Under the pieces are notes generated by a model, which saw only the letters and a list, made by a program, of their open reading frames with translations, did no database searches and was not told where the DNA came from. A program made the translations under genes and the position numbers. Source: Lachnospiraceae bacterium (GTDB lineage Bacteria; Bacillota; Clostridia; Lachnospirales; Lachnospiraceae). Taken from it: a stretch of 41,130 nt of DNA. The stretch is from assembly GCA_014804185.1 (NCBI GenBank), contig JAAVAG010000073.1:1-41130 (forward strand), written 5' to 3'. This document shows positions 18,073-28,031 of this stretch, piece after piece. Numbering within the stretch: position 1 is the stretch's first letter; the number at the start of each line of letters is the position of its first letter.

Positions 18073-19219
18073 CAGACGGCAGACAGGCAGCGGGCCTGAC
18101 GATCAGGAGATCCTGAACCGGTGGCGGCTTGTCCTGGGCAAGTATTCGTCCGAACAGATTTCTTTTTCCCGGAACACGCTGCAGTATATGGATATGGAGA
18201 ATGTGCTGGATTTTCTGTATTCCCGGGAATATGGGGAGGAGCAGGAGGTGCGCGAGGAGAAAAGGGGAGGCAGTGAGAACTCTCAGCTTACGGTGCCTCA
18301 CTGGCTGCACCAGATCAAGAAGCTTTTCCCGAAACAGACCGTGGAGATACTGGAGCGCCATGCACTGGAAAAGTATAACATGACTGAACTTCTGACAGAC
18401 CCGGATGTGCTGCGGAAACTGGAGCCGAACAAGGAATTGCTCAAAACCATATTGGAACTGAAACACATGATGAAAGGGGAAGTGCTGGCGCTGGCAAGGG
18501 ATATTGTCCGCAAGGTGGCGGATGAGATTGCCAGAAAGCTGGAGCAGGAGGTGCGGATTTCCTTTTTCGGCAAACTCAACCGCAATGCCAGCAGCCCGGT
18601 GAGATCGGCGCGGAATCTGGATGTGAAAAAGACCATCCGCATGAATCTCAAAAATTATGACCAGGATAACAGGCAGCTTGTGCTGAAAGACGTGTACTTC
18701 AGTTCACGGATGAAAAAATATAATCAGTGGAGAGTGATCATCTGTGTGGATGAGAGCGGTTCCATGCTGGATTCCGTTATTCACAGCGCCATTATGGCGG
18801 GCATTTTTGCCAAACTGCCGATGCTGGACACAAGGCTTGTCATATTTGATACCAATGTGGTGGATCTGAGCGGGTATGTGGAGGATCCGGTGGAGACGCT
18901 GATGAGCGTGCAGCTGGGAGGCGGAACGAATATTGCGGGAGCGCTGTCCTACTGTGAGGGGCTGATCGATTTTCCGTATCGCACCATGGTGGTTCTGGTG
19001 ACGGATCTGTATGAGGGCGGCGGCTATCAGCGGCTCTACAGTGTTTCCAGAGGAATTATCGAGAGCGGAGCCAGGCTGGTAGTGCTGACCGCTCTGGATA
19101 TGGAGGCGAATCCCAGCTATGACAGAAATGCGGCGGCGGCTCTTGCGGATATGGGAGCTTTTGTGGGCGCGATGACGCCGGAACAGTTGGCGGAATGGAT
19201 AGGGAAGATAGTTGTATGA
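18065..19219 (+). CDS. VWA-domain protein (YehP-like)
   Basis: MIDAS ICVDESGSML...GGGTNIAGAL...VLVTDLYEGG; start overlaps the DUF5682 stop. Confidence 0.9.
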   Translation: MDDRRQTGSGPDDQEILNRWRLVLGKYSSEQISFSRNTLQYMDMENVLDFLYSREYGEEQEVREEKRGGSENSQLTVPHWLHQIKKLFPKQTVEILERHALEKYNMTELLTDPDVLRKLEPNKELLKTILELKHMMKGEVLALARDIVRKVADEIARKLEQEVRISFFGKLNRNASSPVRSARNLDVKKTIRMNLKNYDQDNRQLVLKDVYFSSRMKKYNQWRVIICVDESGSMLDSVIHSAIMAGIFAKLPMLDTRLVIFDTNVVDLSGYVEDPVETLMSVQLGGGTNIAGALSYCEGLIDFPYRTMVVLVTDLYEGGGYQRLYSVSRGIIESGARLVVLTALDMEANPSYDRNAAAALADMGAFVGAMTPEQLAEWIGKIVV

Positions 19220-21006
19220 GTGATTGGATGAGCATGCTGAAGGACGTGGATGACGACTATCTCGTCGGAATCAGCAACAAGGGAATTGTAAAACGGGCCT
19301 ATAAGGATAAAGAGGAGATACCGGCGGAAATCACTGAGCCGGGCGGAGAACTTTCCGTCAGGGTGGGGGATGAGACAGTGACCGTGCGCTTTCCCCTGGG
19401 GGAGAGCAGATGCAGCTGTCCGTCCAGAAGCATCTGCCGCCATGTTGTGCAGGCCATTTTGGTACTGCGGGAGCACGCAATGCAGGAGGCCGCCGGAGAA
19501 GCGCAGAAGCCGGAAAGTGCCGGGACGACAGAAAAAGCGGAAAATGCCGGGGCGACAGAGAAAGCGGAAAATGCCGGGACAGAACGGCCGGGAAGCGGCG
19601 GGGAACCGATGCAGATGAAGGATGCCGGAGAGACAGAAACATCCGAGGGTGCAAAAGCGCCTGGGGTAAGCGGGGAAATAAACGCATACCCCCTGGCGCA
19701 GCTGAAAAAAGCGATAGGGGGACGGGGGTGGCAGGCCTTTTTAAACAGAGCGGCAGCGGACATAAAACCCGAAATTCAGTATACCTCCATCGTTACCGTT
19801 CGGCTCCCGGAGCAGGGGTTTGTGGTAAAACTGCTGTCCCCGCTGGGATATTCCTCCTGCACCTGCCATAAGAAAGAACTGTGCGCGCATAAGGCGGAGG
19901 CCATATTGTGGTGCCAGCTTGAGGCGAAAGTGCTGAATCTGGAAACTCTGATGGGGGAAAACGGGGAGGAGCGCACCTATGATATGGATGCTGTCAGAGA
20001 GGCCGCCGGGCAGATGAAAGATTTTCTGGAGGAACTTCTCCGAACCGGGCTATCCAGGACTTCTCCGGATGCGCTGGATTATCTGGAACGGCTTGCGGTG
20101 ATCAGCCACAATGTGGGACTTGCCAGGTTTGAAGGATATTTCCGCGCGCTGTTTGACTCCTATGACAGATATTTTAAGCGGAAAGCCGCTTTTCGGACGG
20201 AAGATCTGATGGGGCAGATCACAAGACTTTATCGGCGTGTGGATCTTCTGCTGCATGCGAAAGACAGCGCGGAAACCGCGGAATATGCGGGGGAATTCAG
20301 AGCAGACTATATGCCCGTGGGCAATCTGGATCTGATTGGTATCGCCATAGATCATTTTCACAGCCAGACGGGCTACGAGGGAGAGACGGTATATTTTCTG
20401 GAGGAGAGAACCCGAAAGTGGTATACTTATACAAATGCCAGACCTGTGTTTTACGAAAAAGGCAGAAGAAGAGGAATGACGGAAAAAAGCCAGGCTCCCT
20501 GGGGATTGAACATTTCCCTGGAGGAACTGGTGAAAGTCCGGATCCGCCTGATCGGGGCAAAATGTGACGGAAGAAGAAGGCTGTCTGCCAGCCAGGACAC
20601 AAAAGGGGAGATCATGGGAGAGCAAAGGCTGTCTTCGGCCGACGTAGAGGGCTGGTATTACAGCGATTTTGCGAAGCTGTTCCCGGAACAGATCGGGAGA
20701 CAGCAGCGGGAGTGGCTTTCGGAGAGCGGATCCCAGGAGGGGACAGATCTTGTGTTTGTGCAGCCGGATTCCTGTGAGAGGGCGGATTTTTCACAGACCG
20801 GACAACAGCTTTCCCTGCCGCTTTATGACATACAGGGACGAGAGATCCTGGTGGAAGTGACTTATTCCAAGGATGAGGCGGGTTCCATTCGATATTTGGA
20901 GAGAATCTCCCAAAAGAAACCGCCCTGTTTTCTGGGAAAAATTTATCTGCGGGACGGACGGATCCGGATGTATCCCGTGGCGGTGATGGATAAGTTTCGT
21001 GAATGA
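19216..21006 (+). CDS. SWIM zinc-finger protein (YehQ-like), two SWIM-like motifs
   Basis: CSCPSRSICRHVVQAIL and CTCHKKELCAHKAEAIL; ATGA overlap with the VWA gene. Confidence 0.85.
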   Translation: MSDWMSMLKDVDDDYLVGISNKGIVKRAYKDKEEIPAEITEPGGELSVRVGDETVTVRFPLGESRCSCPSRSICRHVVQAILVLREHAMQEAAGEAQKPESAGTTEKAENAGATEKAENAGTERPGSGGEPMQMKDAGETETSEGAKAPGVSGEINAYPLAQLKKAIGGRGWQAFLNRAAADIKPEIQYTSIVTVRLPEQGFVVKLLSPLGYSSCTCHKKELCAHKAEAILWCQLEAKVLNLETLMGENGEERTYDMDAVREAAGQMKDFLEELLRTGLSRTSPDALDYLERLAVISHNVGLARFEGYFRALFDSYDRYFKRKAAFRTEDLMGQITRLYRRVDLLLHAKDSAETAEYAGEFRADYMPVGNLDLIGIAIDHFHSQTGYEGETVYFLEERTRKWYTYTNARPVFYEKGRRRGMTEKSQAPWGLNISLEELVKVRIRLIGAKCDGRRRLSASQDTKGEIMGEQRLSSADVEGWYYSDFAKLFPEQIGRQQREWLSESGSQEGTDLVFVQPDSCERADFSQTGQQLSLPLYDIQGREILVEVTYSKDEAGSIRYLERISQKKPPCFLGKIYLRDGRIRMYPVAVMDKFRE

Positions 21007-21017
21007 AGGAGGGCGGT

Positions 21018-21347
21018 ATGGAAGAGAACAGATCGAAGTATGAGGCGGTGGAGGAACTGGCAGGCGGCGTGCTGAAACTGATGGAAGAACTGTATCAGAG
21101 CGGTTTTGACACGGTTCATGACAGCACATTGCGCGATCTGCAGAGAGCGGCGGAGCGAACCGGACGCTGCGGAATGCAGCATTTGTCAAAGCTGCTGTCG
21201 GAATTGTCCGATGAGATTTCAGCCGGGCGCCACCGGATGGAGGCGGATACGGAGCGGATGGCGTCGGTGTACACAGGCATCTGCGAGTATTTGTATCTCT
21301 GCACACAAAAGAGCGCATATGACCGGGGACTGGATTATTATTCATAA
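21018..21347 (+). CDS. Small helical protein of unknown function inside the MoxR/VWA operon
   Basis: 109 codons, SD AGGAGGG, tightly spaced between the SWIM and DUF4132 genes. Confidence 0.7.
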   Translation: MEENRSKYEAVEELAGGVLKLMEELYQSGFDTVHDSTLRDLQRAAERTGRCGMQHLSKLLSELSDEISAGRHRMEADTERMASVYTGICEYLYLCTQKSAYDRGLDYYS

Positions 21348-21368
21348 AAGAAAGGCGGGGCAAAAATC

Positions 21369-24300
21369 ATGTATAATCCCAATAACCAGCGTGTGGTGAA
21401 AGTAATGGAACTTCTGGAGGCGACGAAAGTTTTCACTTCGGATGAACTGACAGCGGCGGAGAGTTATCTGCTGGGAGAGACAGACGGACGGGAGATCAGG
21501 CAGTTTCCGTTCCGGGATCTTTCCCAGCTTCCCTCCGGCCTGGACAGCAAGTTTAACATGCTTTTTACAGAACTAACGGGAAAAGGCAGAGGCGAGGAGG
21601 GCGAAAAGCTGGCGCAGATCCTGTTCACTGCCGGTGAGTCCACAGGCGCCAACCTGTTTCCCATGATGTTTTTTAACTTCGGGGAAAAATTCGCGTTTAT
21701 CCTGGAGCCGGAGAAAAGGGCGGCGCTGTATGCGGTCAGGATCGGACAGAGCGAGAATATGATCGGGCGTTTTTCCATTGAAAATCTGATGAAAATAGCG
21801 GAGAAGGATCCCATGAACATTCAAAAGGCCGCCGCGTATCAGAGAAATAAGAACGAAAACGGCAGGCTGATTCTCCTGATGACCTATTTCCTGCTGAAGT
21901 ATCCGGAGGCAAAGCCGATGAAAGCGGCAGGACGTCAGGGTGGGCTTCTGGCCGGTATGGGCAGGCTGCTGGGGCAGAAGACAGAAAGGACTGAGGCCGG
22001 GATAGAGTTTGACGCGCAGGATGGCGCGCTTATGAAACGATATGAAGATATTCTGGTAAACAGCATAGGAAATCTCTACACAAACAACCCTGCGCAGTCG
22101 GTGATAAAGGAGTTACAAAACGCCATTAACAACGACAAGGTGGACGAGCGGGTCCTGAAGACGGCAAAAGCCGGTGCCGCTGTGGACCGCTTCATGCTGC
22201 GCATTCTGGGCGGGACGGCGTTTGTAAATTTTGCCCTGTCTGACCGGCTGAAGAATGTGCTGACCATCTGTCTGGCAGCGTCCGCAGAGTTAATGCTGAA
22301 TATTATGGAGAGCATGGACCTGCGTGAAGACCTGAAAAACAATGCCGGAGAATTGGATGAAATACTGCAGATTGAAAGCCGCAGATATATCAAGTGGGCG
22401 ACCGGAAAGAGCAGGACGGATATACTGGGGCAGCAGTTTACACGCAATCAGAAGATCTTTTTGGAATTTATGGAGAAAGCGGATTTCGGTACATATAATA
22501 CCATGATGTCCGTGATCCGGGAACTGGATCCGGGGTTATACAAACAGAAATGGGAGGCGGAGATCAGCTACCAGCAGACGCAGGTGATCGATGCGTTTAC
22601 GAAGATCGTGGAGCCTGCTGTGCAGCCGGAAGTGCGGGCCTACTTAAGCGGCGAGGCGGGCATAGAGACGCTCTATGCGCACGAGGATAAGATGTACCTG
22701 ACGGGCAACTGGCGCTGGTCGGGAAACCACTGGAGCACACTGCAGAGTTATCAGAAAGGACACGGCCATGACGCTCTGAGCAACCGGTGCGAGACACTGG
22801 TCATGATGTGCCGCGGGCTGAACAATTATAATTATCTCTACCGGTCGGGCGGAGTGTCAGAGAAAGAGATACGGAGGCTGTTTTCCGCGGTGGATACGGA
22901 AAAACTTGCTCTGAGACATCAGCTGAGCGGATATGTGGACATTGAAAGTTCCTATTATCTGGGCAACTGGAAGAATGTCTTTGAGAGCACCGTAAAAGAT
23001 ATCTTCCGCGTTTATCTGAGCGAGAGGCGGGAAGAAATGCTGGCGGCTTTTCAGGCGGCGGACAGTGTGGGAAGATGTTTCGGCCTGACAATTATGGCGG
23101 AGGAGACGGAGCAGAACAAAGAGGCGATCCTCTCCTTTGCACAGGATTCGTCCAAGGCGGTGAAAGAGCAGCTGCTGGATATTCTGTACAAGGCAAGCGG
23201 ATGGGAGGAGGACATCGTCGCCCTGCTCTCCTCCAAAAAGGCGGCGGACAGGGATGTGGCGGTTCGCGTGCTGACAAAGTGGGGAGGCGAAAAATATTCG
23301 TCCATCCTCACGGAGGCGCTGGAAAAAGAGAAGAACGGCAAAGTCAGGGCGCTTTTGGAAAACGCGCTGAATATCGGCGGCGGCAGCGAATCCGGCGACA
23401 AGGCGGTCAGCCAGACGGATCTGGTAAAGGAGATTCACAAGGGGAATAAAAAGCGCGCGCTGGCGTGGGCGTATGAGACGCCGTTTTCCAAGGTGCACAA
23501 AAAGAGCGGCGAGGAGGCCGATGAGGAATACCTGCAGGCGATTCTGCTGTGCTACTCAACCATGTCGCCCTGCGGCATCAGCCAGGGAGCCGTGCTGCTG
23601 GCCGGAGCGCTGAATGAAAACGAATTTGCCGTCTATGTGAACGAACTGTTTGACAAGTGGCTGGAGGCGGGGGCGGAATCCAAAAAGCGCTGGGTGCTCT
23701 ATGCCGCAGCCATACACGGCGGCATGGATATTATCCAGAAGATGCATCATCAGATTCAGGAGTGGCCGCAGAACGCACGGGGCGCCATCGCGTCGGAGGC
23801 GGTGCAGGCCCTGGCACTTAGCCCCCAGCCTCAGGCACTGCTGATCGTGGACGGGATCTCCCGCAAATTCAAATTCAAGCAGGTCAAGGCGGCGGCGGAA
23901 AAGGCGCTGGAATTCGCAGCCTCACAGCTTGGGATCACAAAGGAAGAACTGGCGGATCGAATCGTGCCGGATCTGGGCTTTGACGAAAACATGCAGCGCT
24001 GCTTTGATTATGGAGAGAGGAAGTTTACCGTGACCATCACCCCTGCTCTGGAGATTGAAGTGTTTGACGAGGGTGGTAAGAAACTGAAAAGTCTTCCTGC
24101 TCCCGGTAAGCGCGACAATGAGGAAAAGGCGGCTGCGGCCTATGAAGAATTTAAGCAGATGAAAAAACAGATGAAAACCACCGTGAGCAGCCAGAAGATG
24201 CGTCTGGAGATGGCGCTGTCCACAGAACGCCAGTGGACTGTGGAGGCGTGGAAAAATCTGTTTGTAAAAAATCCCATTATGCACCAGTTTGCAATCGGAC

Positions 24301-24992
24301 TGATCTGGGGTATCTATGAGGACAGAAAGCTTGTGAGCACTTTCCGTTACATGGAGGACGGTTCTTTTAACACGGAGGAGGAAGACGAGTTCGAACTGCC
24401 GGAGAGCAGTCAGGAAGAGACAAACGGGCAGAACGAACCGGGCGGCCGGAAGCAATATGTAGGAATTGTGCATCCCATTGAACTTTCCAAAGAGTCTCTG
24501 GAGGCATGGAAGCAGCAGATGGAAGACTATGAGATCACCCAGCCCATCGATCAGCTTGAGCGGCCGGTCTACTACAGGACGGAAGAAGAGCAGGAGCAGA
24601 GGAGCCTGGAGCGGTTCGGAGGCCGTATATTAAACGATCTGTCCCTGGGAGGCAAGCTTCTGGGCGCAGGGTGGTATCGCGGTTCGGTGCAGGATGCAGG
24701 CGGATTTTACACCTACTACAGAGAGGATCCGGAACTTGCCATGGGAGTGGAACTTCATTTCTCCGGCAGTTTTGTAGGAGGCGGCAATGAGGATGTCACG
24801 GTGTACGAAGCCAGATTTTACAAGGCGGGAACCATCAGGCGGGGCAGCTATGAGTACGATGAGGCGGACGATAAGAATTCGTACCAATTGAAAGAAGTGC
24901 CGGAGCGCTATTTCAGCGAGATCGTGCTGCAGCTTTCCAAGGCGGTGGCCGCCAGCAAAGACAAGAACGAGAACTGGAAGAGAGAAAGATAA
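21369..24992 (+). CDS. Large DUF4132 (YehI/MolR-like) protein
   Basis: 1207 aa; C-terminal QMKTTVSSQKMRLEMALSTERQWTVEAWKNLFVKNPIMHQFAIGLIWGIYED...YVGIVHPIELS typical of DUF4132. Confidence 0.85.
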   Translation: MYNPNNQRVVKVMELLEATKVFTSDELTAAESYLLGETDGREIRQFPFRDLSQLPSGLDSKFNMLFTELTGKGRGEEGEKLAQILFTAGESTGANLFPMMFFNFGEKFAFILEPEKRAALYAVRIGQSENMIGRFSIENLMKIAEKDPMNIQKAAAYQRNKNENGRLILLMTYFLLKYPEAKPMKAAGRQGGLLAGMGRLLGQKTERTEAGIEFDAQDGALMKRYEDILVNSIGNLYTNNPAQSVIKELQNAINNDKVDERVLKTAKAGAAVDRFMLRILGGTAFVNFALSDRLKNVLTICLAASAELMLNIMESMDLREDLKNNAGELDEILQIESRRYIKWATGKSRTDILGQQFTRNQKIFLEFMEKADFGTYNTMMSVIRELDPGLYKQKWEAEISYQQTQVIDAFTKIVEPAVQPEVRAYLSGEAGIETLYAHEDKMYLTGNWRWSGNHWSTLQSYQKGHGHDALSNRCETLVMMCRGLNNYNYLYRSGGVSEKEIRRLFSAVDTEKLALRHQLSGYVDIESSYYLGNWKNVFESTVKDIFRVYLSERREEMLAAFQAADSVGRCFGLTIMAEETEQNKEAILSFAQDSSKAVKEQLLDILYKASGWEEDIVALLSSKKAADRDVAVRVLTKWGGEKYSSILTEALEKEKNGKVRALLENALNIGGGSESGDKAVSQTDLVKEIHKGNKKRALAWAYETPFSKVHKKSGEEADEEYLQAILLCYSTMSPCGISQGAVLLAGALNENEFAVYVNELFDKWLEAGAESKKRWVLYAAAIHGGMDIIQKMHHQIQEWPQNARGAIASEAVQALALSPQPQALLIVDGISRKFKFKQVKAAAEKALEFAASQLGITKEELADRIVPDLGFDENMQRCFDYGERKFTVTITPALEIEVFDEGGKKLKSLPAPGKRDNEEKAAAAYEEFKQMKKQMKTTVSSQKMRLEMALSTERQWTVEAWKNLFVKNPIMHQFAIGLIWGIYEDRKLVSTFRYMEDGSFNTEEEDEFELPESSQEETNGQNEPGGRKQYVGIVHPIELSKESLEAWKQQMEDYEITQPIDQLERPVYYRTEEEQEQRSLERFGGRILNDLSLGGKLLGAGWYRGSVQDAGGFYTYYREDPELAMGVELHFSGSFVGGGNEDVTVYEARFYKAGTIRRGSYEYDEADDKNSYQLKEVPERYFSEIVLQLSKAVAASKDKNENWKRER

Positions 24993-25005
24993 AAGAGTTT
25001 TACAT

Positions 25006-25045
25006 AAAAAGATGCCGGGCGGGGCTGCCTGCCGGGCATCTTTTT
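25006..25045. terminator. Bidirectional terminator between convergent genes
   Basis: AAAAAGATGCCGGGC-N10-GCCGGGCATCTTTTT, one mismatch. Confidence 0.85.
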
Positions 25046-25087
25046 GCTACAATAAGCTGGCTCGCGGAGCGTGACAGCGTTTGTTTT

Positions 25088-26491
25088 TCAGCGTTCATGG
25101 ATTTTCTCTAAAAGATCATTGTACGAAATCAGCATAACGTTTCCCATCTTACCGGCGGCCTCCACGCAGCCTTCTGTGAATCCGCGTTTTGCAAATAGGT
25201 ACAGATGTATTTCACTATAATGGAATAACCGGCTTCGCCTTACCAGTGTTTCCAAAACACCTGCATCTACTTTTTCATTTGTCCATTTGCACTCGCTAAA
25301 GAGTGCGGTATGTTTGTCCTGTTCGCCGATAATGTCGATCTCTGTCTGACTGTGGGTAGAGGGATCGGTGCCCCACCAGCGTCCCAGCTCCCGAAATTCC
25401 ACCGGAGATTTACCGCTTAGCAACAGTCTCCAAAGATACTGTTTACAGATTTCCTCAAATACTTTTCCCATATAATCTGACAGGTGCGGTTCGATACGCT
25501 TATATGCCAAATCGGCGGCTCCGAGGCCAATAATGGAATGATTCTCCGGTACAAACCGATACCAAAACCGAAACATATTATCGCCAATGGCATAAATCGA
25601 CTTTCGAGACTCCTTTTCCCCATAAGGCGTTTCTTTCTGAATCAGGCCTAATGCCATCAGATTTTTCAGATAGGTGGAACAAACGCTGGTATTTTCCCCA
25701 ACCTTTGCAGCGATTTCCGTCATACGGGAAGCGCCGGTTGCAACAGCCGTAATAATGGCGTTATAAAGCGCCGGTTCCCGGACCTCCTGCTTCAGCAGAT
25801 TTTCCGGCTCTTCAAAGAGCGAGGAGGTTGGATTTAAAAACGTATTTTTAATGTTATCCTCAATGCTTAATTCATCATTCATCTGAAGCAGATACTGGGG
25901 TGTTCCTCCTGCCATACCGTAAACCAGCGCCTTATCTTCGGCGGAAAAATTTTTAAAATACCGGCAGACATCTGCAAAATCAAAGGGCAAAATCTTCATC
26001 TGCGCTGTCCGTCTGCCGTAAAGCGGCGCTTTGTAGGCCAGTACATGATCCTCCATATAAGACATCGAAGATCCGCAGAGAATCAGCATCAACTTAGAAC
26101 TGTCCTTGTATTGATCAATCAGAAGTTGTAAAGTGGAAGCAAGACTTTTGGAGGAACGGGCCACATACGGATATTCATCGATTGCTAAAATCAGGCGTTC
26201 TTTTTCCGACAGCTTAAAAACATATTCCAACGCGGCTTGAAACGAAGCAAAAGCTGTTTCAGACTGAATACCCGTTCCGAATTCCATAATATTTTTACTG
26301 AAGTTTTCCAGATTCTGCTTGGCGTTACTCTCCACGCCCATAAAGTAGATTGCTTTTTTGTTTTTGATAAACTGGCTGATGAGCGCGGTTTTTCCAACGC
26401 GGCGGCGGCCATAGATGACTGCAAACTCAAATTTCCCGGATGTATATAATCTGTCCAGGGATGCCAATTCACGTTCTCTGCCGATAAACAT
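25088..26491 (-). CDS. AAA ATPase of the archaeal-type ATPase/DUF234 family
   Basis: FIGRERELASLDRLY...VIYGRRRVGKTALI, LILAIDEYPY, C-terminal nuclease-like FSECKWTNEKVD. Confidence 0.9.
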   Translation of the reverse strand: MFIGRERELASLDRLYTSGKFEFAVIYGRRRVGKTALISQFIKNKKAIYFMGVESNAKQNLENFSKNIMEFGTGIQSETAFASFQAALEYVFKLSEKERLILAIDEYPYVARSSKSLASTLQLLIDQYKDSSKLMLILCGSSMSYMEDHVLAYKAPLYGRRTAQMKILPFDFADVCRYFKNFSAEDKALVYGMAGGTPQYLLQMNDELSIEDNIKNTFLNPTSSLFEEPENLLKQEVREPALYNAIITAVATGASRMTEIAAKVGENTSVCSTYLKNLMALGLIQKETPYGEKESRKSIYAIGDNMFRFWYRFVPENHSIIGLGAADLAYKRIEPHLSDYMGKVFEEICKQYLWRLLLSGKSPVEFRELGRWWGTDPSTHSQTEIDIIGEQDKHTALFSECKWTNEKVDAGVLETLVRRSRLFHYSEIHLYLFAKRGFTEGCVEAAGKMGNVMLISYNDLLEKIHER

Positions 26492-26510
26492 ACTCCTGCC
26501 TCCGTTTCAT

Positions 26511-26680
26511 CTATTCTTTAACTTTAATCCCATGTCTTTCACACCATTCTCTTGCTATTTTTCATAAACTTCATCACGATATTGGAACTACTGCTTCTCC
26601 AGATTCAAGTAATACAATTTCCAATACATCCTGATTCTTTCCCGCCGGAAGTTCATATATAACCTCTTCAGTTTACAAGG
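26511..26680 (-). pseudogene. Short degraded coding remnant
   Basis: Reading - strand frames gives TEEVIYELPAGKNQDVLEIVLLESGEAVVPIS* then, in another frame, IAREWCERHGIKVKE*. Confidence 0.4.
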
Positions 26681-26683
26681 AAT

Positions 26684-26738
26684 GTCACTTCCTTGTCACC
26701 TCCTTGTCACTTCCTTATCACCACGTTGTCACTTCCTA
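26684..26738. repeat. 11-bp tandem repeat, five copies
   Basis: GTCACTTCCTT / GTCACCTCCTT / GTCACTTCCTT / ATCACCACGTT / GTCACTTCCTA. Confidence 0.85.
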
Positions 26739-27563
26739 TTTCAATTTGTTTAACCGCCTCTTTTGTTAATGGAATTGATATTCTAAAAACGTCAGTTTCA
26801 TATAATTCCGGATTACCGCCTCCGGAATATATAGGAGTGTATTTATACAAATTCTTCACACCAGAACCGATCGTATCGGAACGTCCCATTGTAGTAAAAA
26901 ATTAGCAATTAAAGGGTTTTTAGGATACGGAGTAAATTCATCACTTAATATATTTCCCTGTCTTCTGGGTCTGCACCAATTTTCTGTCCTTAACCAGTCC
27001 TTTTCGATAATAAGTTTAGCCGGATAAGCGCTGGAAAAATCTCTGTGAACGAGAATGTTCGAAATAACTTCCCTTGCGATAACATCCCTAATGCATTGCA
27101 TCTGTCACAAAATTTTTTTCATACAGACCTGCACTTATCATTATTTCATGATCCGTCATTTTCAACCACTCATGCCGCGCATTCTTGTTTTCTATCAATC
27201 TTCTGACTCTCGGCATAAGATCCATTCTTAGATCATCTTCGGTAGCATAGGGAAATAACTTATTTTCTGATTTCTTTTATATTCAAATTCTTCTATCTGC
27301 ACATAGAGTGTAGGAGAGATCTTATTTGTATTATTAAGCTGTGATACAAAATTTCTCTTCATGTCCTTTGCGGCATTACAATTTATTCCAATAGGAATGC
27401 CACCATCTTGCACTCCCATAATAATCCATCCCCCGTATCTGTTTGAAAATGATGATACTGTTTCGTACACAGATTCACTAATTTCATTGGTGCATGATTT
27501 GAATTCTACGGTTATTTTTTCATCCTTTGCAGATAGAAGTTCTTTCATTTTTTCTGTGGTCAT
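26707..27563 (-). pseudogene. Frameshifted AlbA_2 / ATP-binding (RecG-like) transcriptional regulator-type protein
   Basis: Pieces in different frames: EFKSCTNEISESVYETVSSFSNRYGGWIIMGVQDGG; MPRVRRLIENKNARHEWLKMTDHEIMISAGLYEKN; VIAREVISNILVHRDFSSAYPAKLIIEKDWLRTENW; SGVKNLYKYTPIYSGGGNPELYETDVFRISIPL. Confidence 0.8.
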
Positions 27564-27610
27564 TATATCGCCTCCATCTGTCCTTAATTATGATTTGCTA
27601 AACTGACATT

Positions 27611-27952
27611 CTATTTTATATCATTCTCAGAAGATATCTTTGATTGTGTATCCAATAAATCTCTTGCGGTTCGGATCAGATAATCCTGAAGAGCAGGGGA
27701 CAGATCATTGAATATATCAAAAAATTCTTTCTGTTTTCTATCCTCTTCCAAAAAGATTTTTCCAATACCGGTTTGCAGCCATGTTTCATTGACGTTGAAC
27801 TGTGAACATATGGTTTTTATATTTTGTTTTGTAATGGTGGAACCGCTTTTTTCCATATAACTTATTGCATTCTGCTTTAATCCGATATGCTCGGCAAATT
27901 CTTTTTGTGTGAGTCCAAGTGCCTTTCTCAGTTCACGGATACGACTATTCAT
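27611..27952 (-). CDS. XRE-family HTH regulator
   Basis: IRELRKALGLTQKEFAEHIGLKQNAISYMEKSGSTITKQNIKTICSQFNVNETWLQTG. Confidence 0.9.
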   Translation of the reverse strand: MNSRIRELRKALGLTQKEFAEHIGLKQNAISYMEKSGSTITKQNIKTICSQFNVNETWLQTGIGKIFLEEDRKQKEFFDIFNDLSPALQDYLIRTARDLLDTQSKISSENDIK

Positions 27953-27974
27953 AGCAGCACCTCCATATTCCATA

Positions 27975-27991
27975 ATATCAATGAATGATAT
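27975..27991. promoter_or_regulatory. Candidate XRE operator dyad
   Basis: ATATCA-ATGAA-TGATAT, 23 bp upstream of the XRE start. Confidence 0.4.
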
Positions 27992-28031
27992 GGGAGTCAA
28001 GGAAAACATCATAAGAGATTATTAATGAAAA

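Noticed and set aside
26684-26738. Possible CRISPR or iteron array
   Set aside because: 11-bp units with no spacers and no replication gene nearby; better explained as a slippage repeat in a decayed gene.
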